Source: Wandonia haliotis (GTDB lineage: Bacteria > Bacteroidota > Bacteroidia > Flavobacteriales_D > Crocinitomicaceae). Taken from it: DNA of 64,000 nucleotides. Positions 8,492 through 16,420 of the stretch are shown one piece after another (the stretch's first letter is position 1; the number at the start of each line of letters is the position of its first letter). The DNA lies in the NCBI RefSeq assembly GCF_039523435.1, contig NZ_BAAAFH010000003.1, positions 558,001-622,000 on the forward strand, given 5' to 3'. Under the pieces are notes generated by a model that saw only the letters and a program-made list of their open reading frames with translations, was not told where the DNA came from and searched no databases. The position numbers and the translations under genes are program-made.

Positions 8492-9385
8492 TTACTGAAT
8501 TAATGTTGCTATATCTTTTTCGACAGTAAGCTTTGCTTCTTTACCCAGTATGATTGCACGGTTATCCGTGATATGTCCACCTGGAAAATGAAACGCAACG
8601 GGGATATTTCTGAACGAAAACATATTATTTATGATCTCTTCTACGCTAAATCCGGTTTTTGGAGATGTATCTTTCATATCAGTCATTCCACCGACCATAA
8701 GTCCCGAAATCTGATCCAAAGCTCCTGATTTTTCGAAACTATACCACATTCGGTCAAGTACATAAAGTTGCTCGCTTAAATCCTCAATAAAGAGAATTGC
8801 ATTTTCAAAATCAGGACGGTCATCGGTTCCGAGAAGACTGTAGAGAATGGATAAGTTCCCTCCGATAACTTTTCCTTCCGCAATTCCTGATTTGGAATGG
8901 GAAGTAGAAAAATGATACGTATTGTTTTTTCCTTCCAATGCGTTAAATAAACTGTAAATAGCTTCCTGAGAATTATCGGGGAAATTCAGTGGCATAGTGG
9001 CATGAATACTTGGGAGTCCATATCGTTGAATATGTTGATGAAAAACGGTTATATCCGAAAAACCGACAATCCATTTCGGGTTTCTTAAGAATCCAGCCCA
9101 ATTTAAAAGATCCACAATACGAATGCAGCCATACCCTCCTCGGGCACAAATAATTGCTTTACATTCGGTATCATCCAGAGCTTCCTGCATATCATGAGCA
9201 CGTTGTTCATCCGTTCCGGAAAAATAATTCGATCGCCCGGCAGCATATTGCCCTATTTTTACCCGATATCCTTTGTCTTCAATTAATTTACGGGCATAGT
9301 CAAGAAGCTCCTGGTCAATCGCTTTGGCAGGACTTACAATGCGTATGAGATCGCCTGGCTGGAGGTGTGGAATCGATTTAATCAT
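8492..9385 (-). CDS. ldcA: LD-carboxypeptidase (S66 family, muropeptide recycling)
   Basis: 297 residues. This serine peptidase of the S66 family removes the terminal D-Ala from murein tetrapeptides during cell-wall recycling (family knowledge). The visible signature is the RGGYG segment after the first domain, the nucleophile in GFSDIT (Ser110), a Glu in FIEDL, and the C-terminal His in PGGHITDN (His271). No signal peptide is present, consistent with a cytoplasmic enzyme. The ATG lies 8 bases inside the end of rsmI, so the two genes are translationally coupled and probably share a transcript. Confidence 0.92.
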   Translation of the reverse strand: MIKSIPHLQPGDLIRIVSPAKAIDQELLDYARKLIEDKGYRVKIGQYAAGRSNYFSGTDEQRAHDMQEALDDTECKAIICARGGYGCIRIVDLLNWAGFLRNPKWIVGFSDITVFHQHIQRYGLPSIHATMPLNFPDNSQEAIYSLFNALEGKNNTYHFSTSHSKSGIAEGKVIGGNLSILYSLLGTDDRPDFENAILFIEDLSEQLYVLDRMWYSFEKSGALDQISGLMVGGMTDMKDTSPKTGFSVEEIINNMFSFRNIPVAFHFPGGHITDNRAIILGKEAKLTVEKDIATLIQ

Positions 9386-10103
9386 TGTCCTGTGTTTTAT
9401 CCTTGTATTTGTTTCCGGTCACTTTTTCCGGTTTAGGAGCGCCTTCAATAACTACGACAATTTCCCCTTTTGGTTCATTTTTAAGGAAATGCTGTAAAAC
9501 TTCTTGAGTTGTTCCCCTTACAAACTCTTCAAAAAACTTGCTGATTTCTCTGGCTACACAGATTTTTCGTTCTGCTCCGAAGAACTCAACCAATTGTTCC
9601 AGACACTTCTGTAGACGGTGAGGAGATTCGTACAGAACCAATGTTCTTTCTTCTGTAGAAAGTTCTTTGAGCTTTGTTTGTCTTCCTTTTTTGTGTGGAA
9701 GGAATCCTTCAAATACAAAACGATCACAAGGAAATCCACTTGCAACAAGTGCTGGGATAAACGCTGTAGGTCCCGGAAGACACTCTACAGGGATTTGTTC
9801 TTCCAAAGCAGCACGTACCAGTAAAAATCCGGGATCGGATATTCCTGGGGTTCCTGCATCAGATACAAGCACCGTCAATTCTGAGTTTTTTAGTTCCCGA
9901 AGAGCTGATTCTAAAGCCTTGTGTTCATTGTGAGCATGAAAGGGCAGCACTTTTTTATCAATTTGAAGATGCGCGAGCAATTTTCGTGTTACACGGGTGT
10001 CTTCAGCGAAAATACTATCACATTCTTTGAGATAGCGTATAGAGCGCAACGTAATATCCTCCAGATTTCCGATAGGAGTGGGAACTAAAGCTAATTTTGA
10101 CAT
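9378..10103 (-). CDS. rsmI: 16S rRNA (cytidine(1402)-2'-O)-methyltransferase
   Basis: 241 residues from the ATG at 10103 (MSKLALVPTPIGN). RsmI uses SAM to 2'-O-methylate C1402 in the decoding centre of the small subunit. The N-terminal VPTPIGNLEDITLRS, the AEDTRVTRKLL segment, and the SDAGTPGISDPG and GPTAFIPAL motifs are characteristic of this tetrapyrrole-methylase-fold family. The longer open frame upstream (to 10190) lacks similarity to the family and is not used. It is co-directional with ldcA downstream, overlapping it by 8 bases. Confidence 0.95.
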   Translation of the reverse strand: MSKLALVPTPIGNLEDITLRSIRYLKECDSIFAEDTRVTRKLLAHLQIDKKVLPFHAHNEHKALESALRELKNSELTVLVSDAGTPGISDPGFLLVRAALEEQIPVECLPGPTAFIPALVASGFPCDRFVFEGFLPHKKGRQTKLKELSTEERTLVLYESPHRLQKCLEQLVEFFGAERKICVAREISKFFEEFVRGTTQEVLQHFLKNEPKGEIVVVIEGAPKPEKVTGNKYKDKTQDND

Positions 10104-10147
10104 ACGTTTGTATTTTGGGTAAAGATAAAAAAAGCAAACCGGATAAA

Positions 10148-10180
10148 ATAAAAGAGCCGCAGAAGGAACTACGGCTCTTA
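10148..10180 (-). terminator. Rho-independent terminator of metK
   Basis: On the minus strand AAGAGCCG (10179-10172) and CGGCTCTT (10159-10152) form an 8-bp stem with a 12-base loop, followed by a T-rich run. It lies just after the metK stop at 10203. Confidence 0.85.
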
Positions 10181-10202
10181 GAGATATCATGTGGGAGATG
10201 AA

Positions 10203-11456
10203 TTACAATCCGAAACGAGATTTTACTTCATCAACATAATCCAATTTCTCCCAGGTAAATGTTTCGATTTCTTTCGATACTTTTTTTCCTGCGTTTTCAA
10301 AAACAACTGTTTTCTTTTCAGACTTACGTCCCATGTGTCCATAGGCAGCAGTATCCGAATAGATAGGTTCGCGAAGTTTCAAACGACGCTCAATAGCTGC
10401 CGGACGCATATCAAAGACCTCTCCTACGATCTGAGCAATCTCTCCGTCGGTCATATCAACCTTTGCAGTTCCGTATGTATTTACATAAATCCCCATAGGC
10501 TCTACTACACCGATAGCGTATGAAACCTGAACAAGGATTTCATCACAGACACCTGCTGCCACCATATTTTTAGCAATATGACGAGTCGCATAAGCTGCTG
10601 AACGGTCTACTTTGGAAGGATCTTTTCCTGAGAATGCTCCACCACCGTGTGCTCCTTTTCCTCCATACGTGTCCACAATTATCTTACGACCTGTCAAACC
10701 GGTATCTCCGTGAGGACCACCAATCACAAACTTACCTGTTGGGTTGATGTGATATTTGATTTGATCATTGAATAATTTTTGTAGTTCAGGTTTCAACTGA
10801 GCTTTTACACGAGGAATCAAAATCTCAATAATGTCAGATTTGATTTTAGCTAACATTTTAGCTTCGTCTTCATCAAAATCATCGTGCTGGGTAGAAACTA
10901 CAACAGCATCAATTCGTTGAGGAACATTGTCATCGCTATACTCAATAGTTACCTGAGCCTTAGCATCCGGACGAAGGTATGTGATGTCCTTCATTTCGCG
11001 ACGTAGTGCAGCTAACTCGATAAGGATTTTATGTGAAAGATCAAGTGCAAGAGGCATGAAATTCTCCGTTTCCTTTGTTGCATAACCGAACATCATCCCC
11101 TGATCTCCGGCACCTTGTTCTTCCGGGTTTCCACGGTCTACTCCGCGGTTAATATCCTCAGATTGCTCATGAATAGCAGAAATAACAGCACATGACTTTG
11201 CATCAAACTGATATTCGCTTTTTGTATATCCGATTTTAGTAACAACGTCTCTGGCGATTTGCTGAACGTCGAGGTATGTATTGGATTTAACCTCACCTGC
11301 TAAACAAACCAAACCTGTGGTTACTAAAGTCTCACATGCTACTTTAGAATCCGGATCAAATGCTAGGAAATGATCGATCAAACCATCAGAAATCTGGTCG
11401 GCAACTTTATCAGGATGCCCTTCAGAAACTGACTCCGAAGTGAATAAATATGGCAT
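10203..11456 (-). CDS. metK: S-adenosylmethionine synthase
   Basis: 417 residues from the ATG at 11456 (MPYLFTSESVSEGHPDK), the standard MetK start; an upstream in-frame TTG at 11489 would overlap the promoter motif and is rejected. It makes SAM from methionine and ATP. Key motifs are GHPDKVADQISD, GAGDQGMMFGYA and the Gly-rich GGKGAHGGGAFSGKD loop (about residues 260-280) with Lys and Asp metal/phosphate ligands. The length is slightly above the usual 380-400. A minus-strand TACTTTTG (11494-11487) lies 30 bases before the ATG. It is divergent from the SAM-riboswitch-controlled metH genes, so SAM production and methionine regeneration are neighbours. Confidence 0.98.
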   Translation of the reverse strand: MPYLFTSESVSEGHPDKVADQISDGLIDHFLAFDPDSKVACETLVTTGLVCLAGEVKSNTYLDVQQIARDVVTKIGYTKSEYQFDAKSCAVISAIHEQSEDINRGVDRGNPEEQGAGDQGMMFGYATKETENFMPLALDLSHKILIELAALRREMKDITYLRPDAKAQVTIEYSDDNVPQRIDAVVVSTQHDDFDEDEAKMLAKIKSDIIEILIPRVKAQLKPELQKLFNDQIKYHINPTGKFVIGGPHGDTGLTGRKIIVDTYGGKGAHGGGAFSGKDPSKVDRSAAYATRHIAKNMVAAGVCDEILVQVSYAIGVVEPMGIYVNTYGTAKVDMTDGEIAQIVGEVFDMRPAAIERRLKLREPIYSDTAAYGHMGRKSEKKTVVFENAGKKVSKEIETFTWEKLDYVDEVKSRFGL

Positions 11457-11486
11457 TTCTTTCGAAAATTTAAAGTTTTGAATCGC

Positions 11487-11494
11487 CAAAAGTA
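11487..11494 (-). promoter_or_regulatory. TAnnTTTG promoter element for metK
   Basis: TACTTTTG on the minus strand, about 30 bases before the metK ATG at 11456, giving an estimated leader of about 24 bases. Its position argues against the TTG start at 11489. Confidence 0.55.
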
Positions 11495-11592
11495 AGCATT
11501 ATTCTTTTGAATTGGAAAACATTTATTTTTTGTTTTACATCGGGTTTTGTTTTAATTTTTTGCGATTTGTATGAGGATATAGAATTCTGTAC

Positions 11593-11600
11593 TATCTTTG
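11593..11600 (+). promoter_or_regulatory. TAnnTTTG promoter element for the metH transcript
   Basis: TATCTTTG lies 20 bases upstream of the riboswitch aptamer, with a TTTG at 11566-11569 as a possible -33 element (23-base spacer). This would start the transcript just before the aptamer. Confidence 0.6.
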
Positions 11601-11620
11601 TATCAGTTCTTTAAAAAATG

Positions 11621-11731
11621 CTTATAGAGAAAGGTGGAGGGACAGGCCCTGCGAAACCTTGGCAACCTCTCGGTTCTGAGACCGAAAAGGTGCCAAATCC
11701 GATTCTGACGAATTTGTTGGAAAAAGATAAG
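11621..11731 (+). promoter_or_regulatory. SAM-I (S-box) riboswitch upstream of metH
   Basis: The aptamer has the S-box core in order: P1 left strand CTTAT, then AGAGAAAGGTGGAGGGACAG, GGCCCTGCGAAACC, TTGGCAACC, a P3 hairpin CTCGGTTCTGAGACCGAAAAGG, GGTGCCAAATCC, and the closing P1 right strand GATAAG. These match the SAM-I class, which binds S-adenosylmethionine and shuts off methionine genes when SAM is high. It lies 87 bases before the ATG of the first metH gene. No clear T-run terminator hairpin follows; the pyrimidine-rich sequence 11745-11790 and the short distance to the start suggest translational control, but the expression platform was not resolved. Confidence 0.93.
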
Positions 11732-11817
11732 TGTTGATTCTGATTGTTCAGGCAGTCTTCAATTTTTTCATCTCTCTTTATAATTTTTTTAGAACGTATG
11801 TTTACGAAAAGAGAGAT

Positions 11818-12855
11818 ATGAGTACACAGGAAAAATCATCACGCACCCGGCTTTTGAGAGAGACACTTCTCCGACGTATTTTAGTGTTGGACGGAGCTAT
11901 GGGGACAATGATTCAGCGATATAATCTTACAGAAGACGATTTTCGCAAGGGTTGGTTTGAAAATCATGAGAAACCTCTGAAAGGAAACAATGATCTTCTT
12001 TCTTTAACCCGTCCGGATGTGATTAAGGAAATTCACGCGGCTTATTTTGAGGCAGGAGCGGATATCGCAGAGACAAATACCTTTTCAGGAACCAGTATTG
12101 CCCAGGCCGATTACGGACTGGAACATATTGTGTATGATCTCAACTATCGTTCGGCGAAGATAGCAAGAGAAGTGGCAGATGAATTTACAGCTGCTAATCC
12201 GAAGAAACCCCGGTTTGTTGCCGGGTCAATAGGCCCGACAAATCGTACGGCTTCTTTGTCTCCTGATGTAAACGACCCGGGATTTCGGGCGGTTACTTAT
12301 GATGAGTTGGTAAAAGCGTATTCGGAACAGGTTGAAGCGCTCATTGACGGAGGGTGTGATCTTTTGTTGGTTGAGACGGTTTTTGATACACTGAATGCAA
12401 AAGCTGCTTTATTTGCTATTGATTGTGTTCAGGAAGAAAAAGGTACGGATTTACCTATAATGGTATCGGGAACGATTACTGACGCAAGTGGAAGAACATT
12501 ATCAGGTCAGACAACAGATGCATTTTTAATCTCAATTGAACACATGCCTTTACTTTCGGTAGGGCTGAATTGTGCTTTGGGGGCAGAAGCAATGCGTCCT
12601 TATTTACAAATATTGAATGAACGATCTTCATTTGCTGTGAGTGCTCATCCGAATGCAGGGTTACCGAATGAATTTGGAGAGTACGATGAAACACCCGAGA
12701 AAATGGGAAAACAAATTAAGGATTTTCTGGAGGAAGGATTGGTAAATATAGTGGGAGGTTGTTGTGGAACAACACCTGAACACATTCGCGTAATAGCTGA
12801 TTTAGCAAAAGAATATTCTCCCAGACAACTTGAAAAACTAAACACTAACGATTAA
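11818..12855 (+). CDS. metH: Methionine synthase, homocysteine-binding subunit (split MetH, N part)
   Basis: 345 residues from the ATG at 11818; the open frame upstream covers the riboswitch and is not coding. It contains the zinc homocysteine S-methyltransferase domain: LDGAMGTMIQ at the start, ETNTFSGTS, VAGSIGPTNR, LLVETVFDT, the first zinc Cys in GLNCALGAE, and the paired Cys of VGGCCGTTPEH near the end. This is only the first module of cobalamin-dependent MetH; the folate, cobalamin and activation modules are in the next gene 16 bases downstream. It methylates homocysteine to methionine together with that partner. It is controlled by the SAM-I riboswitch in its leader. Confidence 0.93.
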   Translation: MSTQEKSSRTRLLRETLLRRILVLDGAMGTMIQRYNLTEDDFRKGWFENHEKPLKGNNDLLSLTRPDVIKEIHAAYFEAGADIAETNTFSGTSIAQADYGLEHIVYDLNYRSAKIAREVADEFTAANPKKPRFVAGSIGPTNRTASLSPDVNDPGFRAVTYDELVKAYSEQVEALIDGGCDLLLVETVFDTLNAKAALFAIDCVQEEKGTDLPIMVSGTITDASGRTLSGQTTDAFLISIEHMPLLSVGLNCALGAEAMRPYLQILNERSSFAVSAHPNAGLPNEFGEYDETPEKMGKQIKDFLEEGLVNIVGGCCGTTPEHIRVIADLAKEYSPRQLEKLNTND

Positions 12856-12871
12856 AAGGAAGATCAGAATT

Positions 12872-15547
12872 ATGTCGAAAATCATTCCCCCGCTAAAGCT
12901 TTCAGGACTTGAACCTCTGGTTATAACGAAGGAAACCAATTTTGTTAACATAGGAGAGCGTACCAATGTAACGGGGTCCCGGAAGTTCTTACGACTGATT
13001 CAGGAGGAGAAGTACGAAGAAGCGCTTGCGGTGGCATTAGATCAGGTGCAGGGAGGAGCGCAAATCATCGATATTAATATGGATGAAGGGATGATCGACG
13101 GAGAGAAAACGATGGTGAAGTTTCTTAATCTGATTGCATCCGAACCGGATATAGCACGGGTACCGGTCATGATTGATAGTTCGAAATGGGAAATTATTGA
13201 GGCGGGACTGAAATGTATTCAGGGAAAAGGAGTGGTGAATTCTATTTCTTTGAAAGAGGGGGAGGATTCTTTTATTTATTATGCAAAAAAGATCAAGCGA
13301 TATGGTGCGGCTGTTATCGTAATGGCGTTTGATGAGCAGGGGCAGGCAGACACTTACGAACGTCGGATCGAAATATGTGAAAGATCGTATCGGATCCTGG
13401 TTGACAAAGTCGGTTTTCCCTGCCAGGATATTATTTTCGATCCGAATATTTTTCCGGTGGCTACCGGGATGGAAGAGCATAACAATAATGCGGTTGATTT
13501 CTTTCGGGCGACGAGATGGATTAAAGAAAATCTACCGGGAGCAAAGGTAAGCGGAGGTGTTTCTAATGTGTCTTTTTCTTTCAGGGGGAATGACAGAGTG
13601 CGGGAAGCCATGCATTCGGCCTTTTTGTACCACGCAATACGAGAAGGGATGGATATGGGAATTGTCAATCCATCTATGCTTGAGGTGTATGATGATATTG
13701 ATAAAACATTGTTGGAGTATGTAGAAGATGTGTTGTTGAATCGTCGTCCGGATGCAACAGAACGATTATTGGAGTACGCTGAAACAGTAAAAGGAGAAGG
13801 AAAAAAAAGAGAGATAGATTTAAGCTGGCGGCAAGAAACGGTTCAGGAGCGGTTAGCACATGCTCTTGTCAAAGGCATAGTAGAGTTCATAGAAGAGGAT
13901 GTTGAGGAGTGCCGTCATCAGTATGAACGACCTATTCAGGTGATAGAAGGACCTCTGATGGACGGAATGAATATTGTAGGGGACTTGTTTGGAAGCGGAA
14001 AGATGTTTTTGCCTCAGGTTGTAAAGTCTGCCCGGGTTATGAAGAAGGCTGTTGGTTATTTATTGCCTTTTATCGAAGCCGAAAAAGATGGGAAAAGAGA
14101 AGCCGCCGGAAAAATTCTGATGGCGACAGTTAAGGGAGATGTGCATGATATCGGAAAAAATATTGTTGGTGTAGTTTTGGGATGTAACAACTATGAAGTA
14201 ATTGATTTGGGGGTAATGGTGGCTCCGGAAAAGATACTTGAAGCCGCCAACAAAGAAAATGTGGATGTGATCGGACTGAGTGGACTAATCACTCCTTCAC
14301 TGGATGAAATGGTTCATCTTGCAAAAGAAATGGAAAGAGCAGGACTTTCTATTCCACTTATGATTGGCGGTGCAACAACCTCAAAAGTTCATACGGCAGT
14401 AAAAATTGAACCGCACTATACCAAAGGTCCTACAGTACATGTGCTCGATGCTTCCCGTTCCGTGACAGTAGTGGAGAGTTTACTGGGGGATAAAAAGACT
14501 GCTTTTGTAGAGGGATTACGGACGGAGTATTCTCGTATGCGTGAACATCACATGAATAATCGGGCAGCTAAGACTTATTTGTCATTACCGGAAGCGAGAA
14601 AAAAGAAACAAGATTTAGATTTTCAGGGAAATATAGTGCGACCAAAACGAACAGGATTGTTTGAGTTTAACGACTATCCATTGGAAGAGCTGACCCGGTA
14701 TATTGACTGGACGCCCTTTTTTCAGACCTGGGAATTAGCCGGTCGTTTTCCGAAGATACTGGAAGATGAAATAGTTGGGGAAGCAGCGCAAAAGGTGTAC
14801 GCAGATGCCCGGGAAATGTTGCGACGAATTATTGACGAAAAATGGTTGACGGCTAGTGCTGTTGTGGGAATCTGGCCGGCAAATAGTGTAGACGAGGATA
14901 TTGAAATTTACTCGGATGAAACGAAAAGTGAAGTCTTGTATGTTCAACATACGTTGCGTCAGCAATTAAAGAAGGCAGAGGGAGCTTATAACCATGCTCT
15001 TGCGGACTTCATTGCACCTAAAGACTCCGGGATAACGGATTATATAGGAGGGTTTGTTGTAACAGCAGGGTTGGGAATAGACAAACACGTCCAACGATTT
15101 GAGGCGGACCATGATGATTATAACGCCATTCTTCTAAAAGCATTAGCTGACAGGTTGGCGGAAGCGTTTGCCGAATGTATGCATGAAAAAGTGCGTAGGG
15201 AGATATGGGGGTATGTTCCGGATGAACATTTTTCAAATGAGGAGTTGATCAGAGAAAAGTATAAAGGGATTCGTCCGGCACCCGGATATCCTGCCTGTCC
15301 CGATCATACGGAAAAAACCGGATTATTTGCTTTGTTGAATGCAACAGAATTGACAGGAGTTTCCCTTACAGAATCTCTGGCAATGTTACCCACAGCTTCA
15401 GTGAGTGGGTGGTATTTTGCACACCCTGATGCGAAGTATTTCGGAGTTGGGAAGATAACAATGGATCAGGTAGAGAGTATTGCAGCCAGAAAAGGACTTC
15501 CGGTTGAGGTCATGGAGCGGTGGCTTGGTCCGAATCTGGCTGAATAA
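12872..15547 (+). CDS. metH: Methionine synthase, folate/cobalamin/activation subunit (split MetH, C part)
   Basis: 891 residues, starting at an ATG preceded by AAGGAAGA. Domains in order: pterin-binding methyltetrahydrofolate domain (about residues 10-300, with NIGERTNVTGSRKF and DINMDEGMIDG), B12 cap and Rossmann domain (about 310-560) with the axial His in GDVHDIGKNIVG, and the SAM-binding activation domain (about 590-890), including the RPAPGYPACPDH motif. It would take the methyl group from methyltetrahydrofolate via cob(I)alamin to homocysteine bound by the preceding protein. The gap of 16 bases and intact ends in both genes show a true gene split rather than a frameshift. No metF follows. 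Confidence 0.96.
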   Translation: MSKIIPPLKLSGLEPLVITKETNFVNIGERTNVTGSRKFLRLIQEEKYEEALAVALDQVQGGAQIIDINMDEGMIDGEKTMVKFLNLIASEPDIARVPVMIDSSKWEIIEAGLKCIQGKGVVNSISLKEGEDSFIYYAKKIKRYGAAVIVMAFDEQGQADTYERRIEICERSYRILVDKVGFPCQDIIFDPNIFPVATGMEEHNNNAVDFFRATRWIKENLPGAKVSGGVSNVSFSFRGNDRVREAMHSAFLYHAIREGMDMGIVNPSMLEVYDDIDKTLLEYVEDVLLNRRPDATERLLEYAETVKGEGKKREIDLSWRQETVQERLAHALVKGIVEFIEEDVEECRHQYERPIQVIEGPLMDGMNIVGDLFGSGKMFLPQVVKSARVMKKAVGYLLPFIEAEKDGKREAAGKILMATVKGDVHDIGKNIVGVVLGCNNYEVIDLGVMVAPEKILEAANKENVDVIGLSGLITPSLDEMVHLAKEMERAGLSIPLMIGGATTSKVHTAVKIEPHYTKGPTVHVLDASRSVTVVESLLGDKKTAFVEGLRTEYSRMREHHMNNRAAKTYLSLPEARKKKQDLDFQGNIVRPKRTGLFEFNDYPLEELTRYIDWTPFFQTWELAGRFPKILEDEIVGEAAQKVYADAREMLRRIIDEKWLTASAVVGIWPANSVDEDIEIYSDETKSEVLYVQHTLRQQLKKAEGAYNHALADFIAPKDSGITDYIGGFVVTAGLGIDKHVQRFEADHDDYNAILLKALADRLAEAFAECMHEKVRREIWGYVPDEHFSNEELIREKYKGIRPAPGYPACPDHTEKTGLFALLNATELTGVSLTESLAMLPTASVSGWYFAHPDAKYFGVGKITMDQVESIAARKGLPVEVMERWLGPNLAE

Positions 15548-15575
15548 AGAATGTCTGTTCGTAACAGGGTTTCTT

Positions 15576-15583
15576 TATCTTTG
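15576..15583 (+). promoter_or_regulatory. Possible TAnnTTTG promoter before the alpha/beta hydrolase
   Basis: TATCTTTG lies 21 bases before the ATG at 15605, in the space after the metH stop at 15547. It suggests the hydrolase has its own promoter and supports 15605 over the ATG at 15551, which would put this motif inside the coding region. Confidence 0.45.
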
Positions 15584-15604
15584 CATGAGAAAAATAACTG
15601 TTTC

Positions 15605-16366
15605 ATGAAACTGAATTATAAGAAATACGGAGAAGGACATCCTTTTATTATTCTTCACGGACTTTTTGGGTCATTGGATAATTGGCAAACACATGCTAAA
15701 AAAATAGGAGAGTATTACGAAGTAATTCTTGTCGATAATCGGAATCACGGACATTCTCCACATGCTGAGCTTCATACGTATGATCTGATGGCTGAAGATT
15801 TGAGAGAATTAATGGATGATCTGGGGATTCAGGAAGCAATTATTCTGGGGCATTCCATGGGGGGTAAAGCGGCTATGCGATTTACGCAATTATTTCCGGA
15901 TCGGGTAAAGAAATTGATTGTTGTTGACATAGGGGTGAAAGGGTATCCGATGCATCATGACGCGATTTTGGAAGGGCTTTGTTCTTTAGATTTTGACAGG
16001 ATAACTTCAAGAGGTGAAGCAGATAAGCAATTGGAGCAGTATGTTGGCAATATAGCTGTTCGGCAATTTTTGCTGAAAAATCTATATTGGGTAGAGAAGG
16101 GTAAACTGGCTTTTAGAATGAATCTTGCTGTTTTACAGGAGCAGATGCCGGAAATTTTAAAAGCGCTTCCTAAACAAGAAGTGTTTACCCTGACACGATT
16201 TATAAAGGGAGAATTATCGAATTATATTCTGGATGAGGACATTCCCGAATTGGAAGAGTATTTCCCGGATAGTGATGTTGTAACTATAGAAGGAGCAGGG
16301 CATTGGGTGCATTCTGAAAAACCGGAAGAGTTTATTGAAGCCGTTCTGGAATTCTGCTTGAGATAA
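15605..16366 (+). CDS. Alpha/beta-fold hydrolase (YbfF-like esterase)
   Basis: 253 residues from the ATG at 15605 (MKLNYKKYGEGHPFIILHG). Alpha/beta hydrolase landmarks: oxyanion HGLFGSLDNW, the DNRNHGHSPH turn, the nucleophile elbow GHSMGGKAAM (Ser), and the C-terminal catalytic His in GAGHWVHSEKPEEF. This pattern is that of the YbfF group of small acyl-esterases; the natural substrate is unknown. The frame extends 18 codons upstream to another ATG at 15551 that would give an unrelated N-terminal extension. It follows the metH pair by 57 bases, but has a candidate promoter of its own, so a methionine role should not be assumed. Confidence 0.87.
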   Translation: MKLNYKKYGEGHPFIILHGLFGSLDNWQTHAKKIGEYYEVILVDNRNHGHSPHAELHTYDLMAEDLRELMDDLGIQEAIILGHSMGGKAAMRFTQLFPDRVKKLIVVDIGVKGYPMHHDAILEGLCSLDFDRITSRGEADKQLEQYVGNIAVRQFLLKNLYWVEKGKLAFRMNLAVLQEQMPEILKALPKQEVFTLTRFIKGELSNYILDEDIPELEEYFPDSDVVTIEGAGHWVHSEKPEEFIEAVLEFCLR

Positions 16367-16376
16367 AAATGAAATC

Positions 16377-16410
16377 AAAGAAGGAGAAATATTTGTTTCT
16401 CCTTCTTTTT
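16377..16410. terminator. Strong bidirectional terminator
   Basis: AAAGAAGGAGAAA (16377-16389) and TTTCTCCTTCTTT (16396-16408) form a perfect 13-bp stem with a 6-base loop, flanked by A-rich and T-rich tracts. It lies between two convergent genes, the hydrolase and the M14 peptidase, and would serve both. Confidence 0.9.
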
Positions 16411-16420
16411 TGATAGCTTA

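Noticed and set aside
11457..11489. Upstream TTG start for metK
   Set aside because: It would coincide with the promoter element at 11487-11494, and family members start at MPYLFTSES.
12856..12871. Frameshift splitting MetH
   Set aside because: Both proteins are complete, have proper ends, and the second has its own start with an AAGGAAGA upstream; a genuine gene split.
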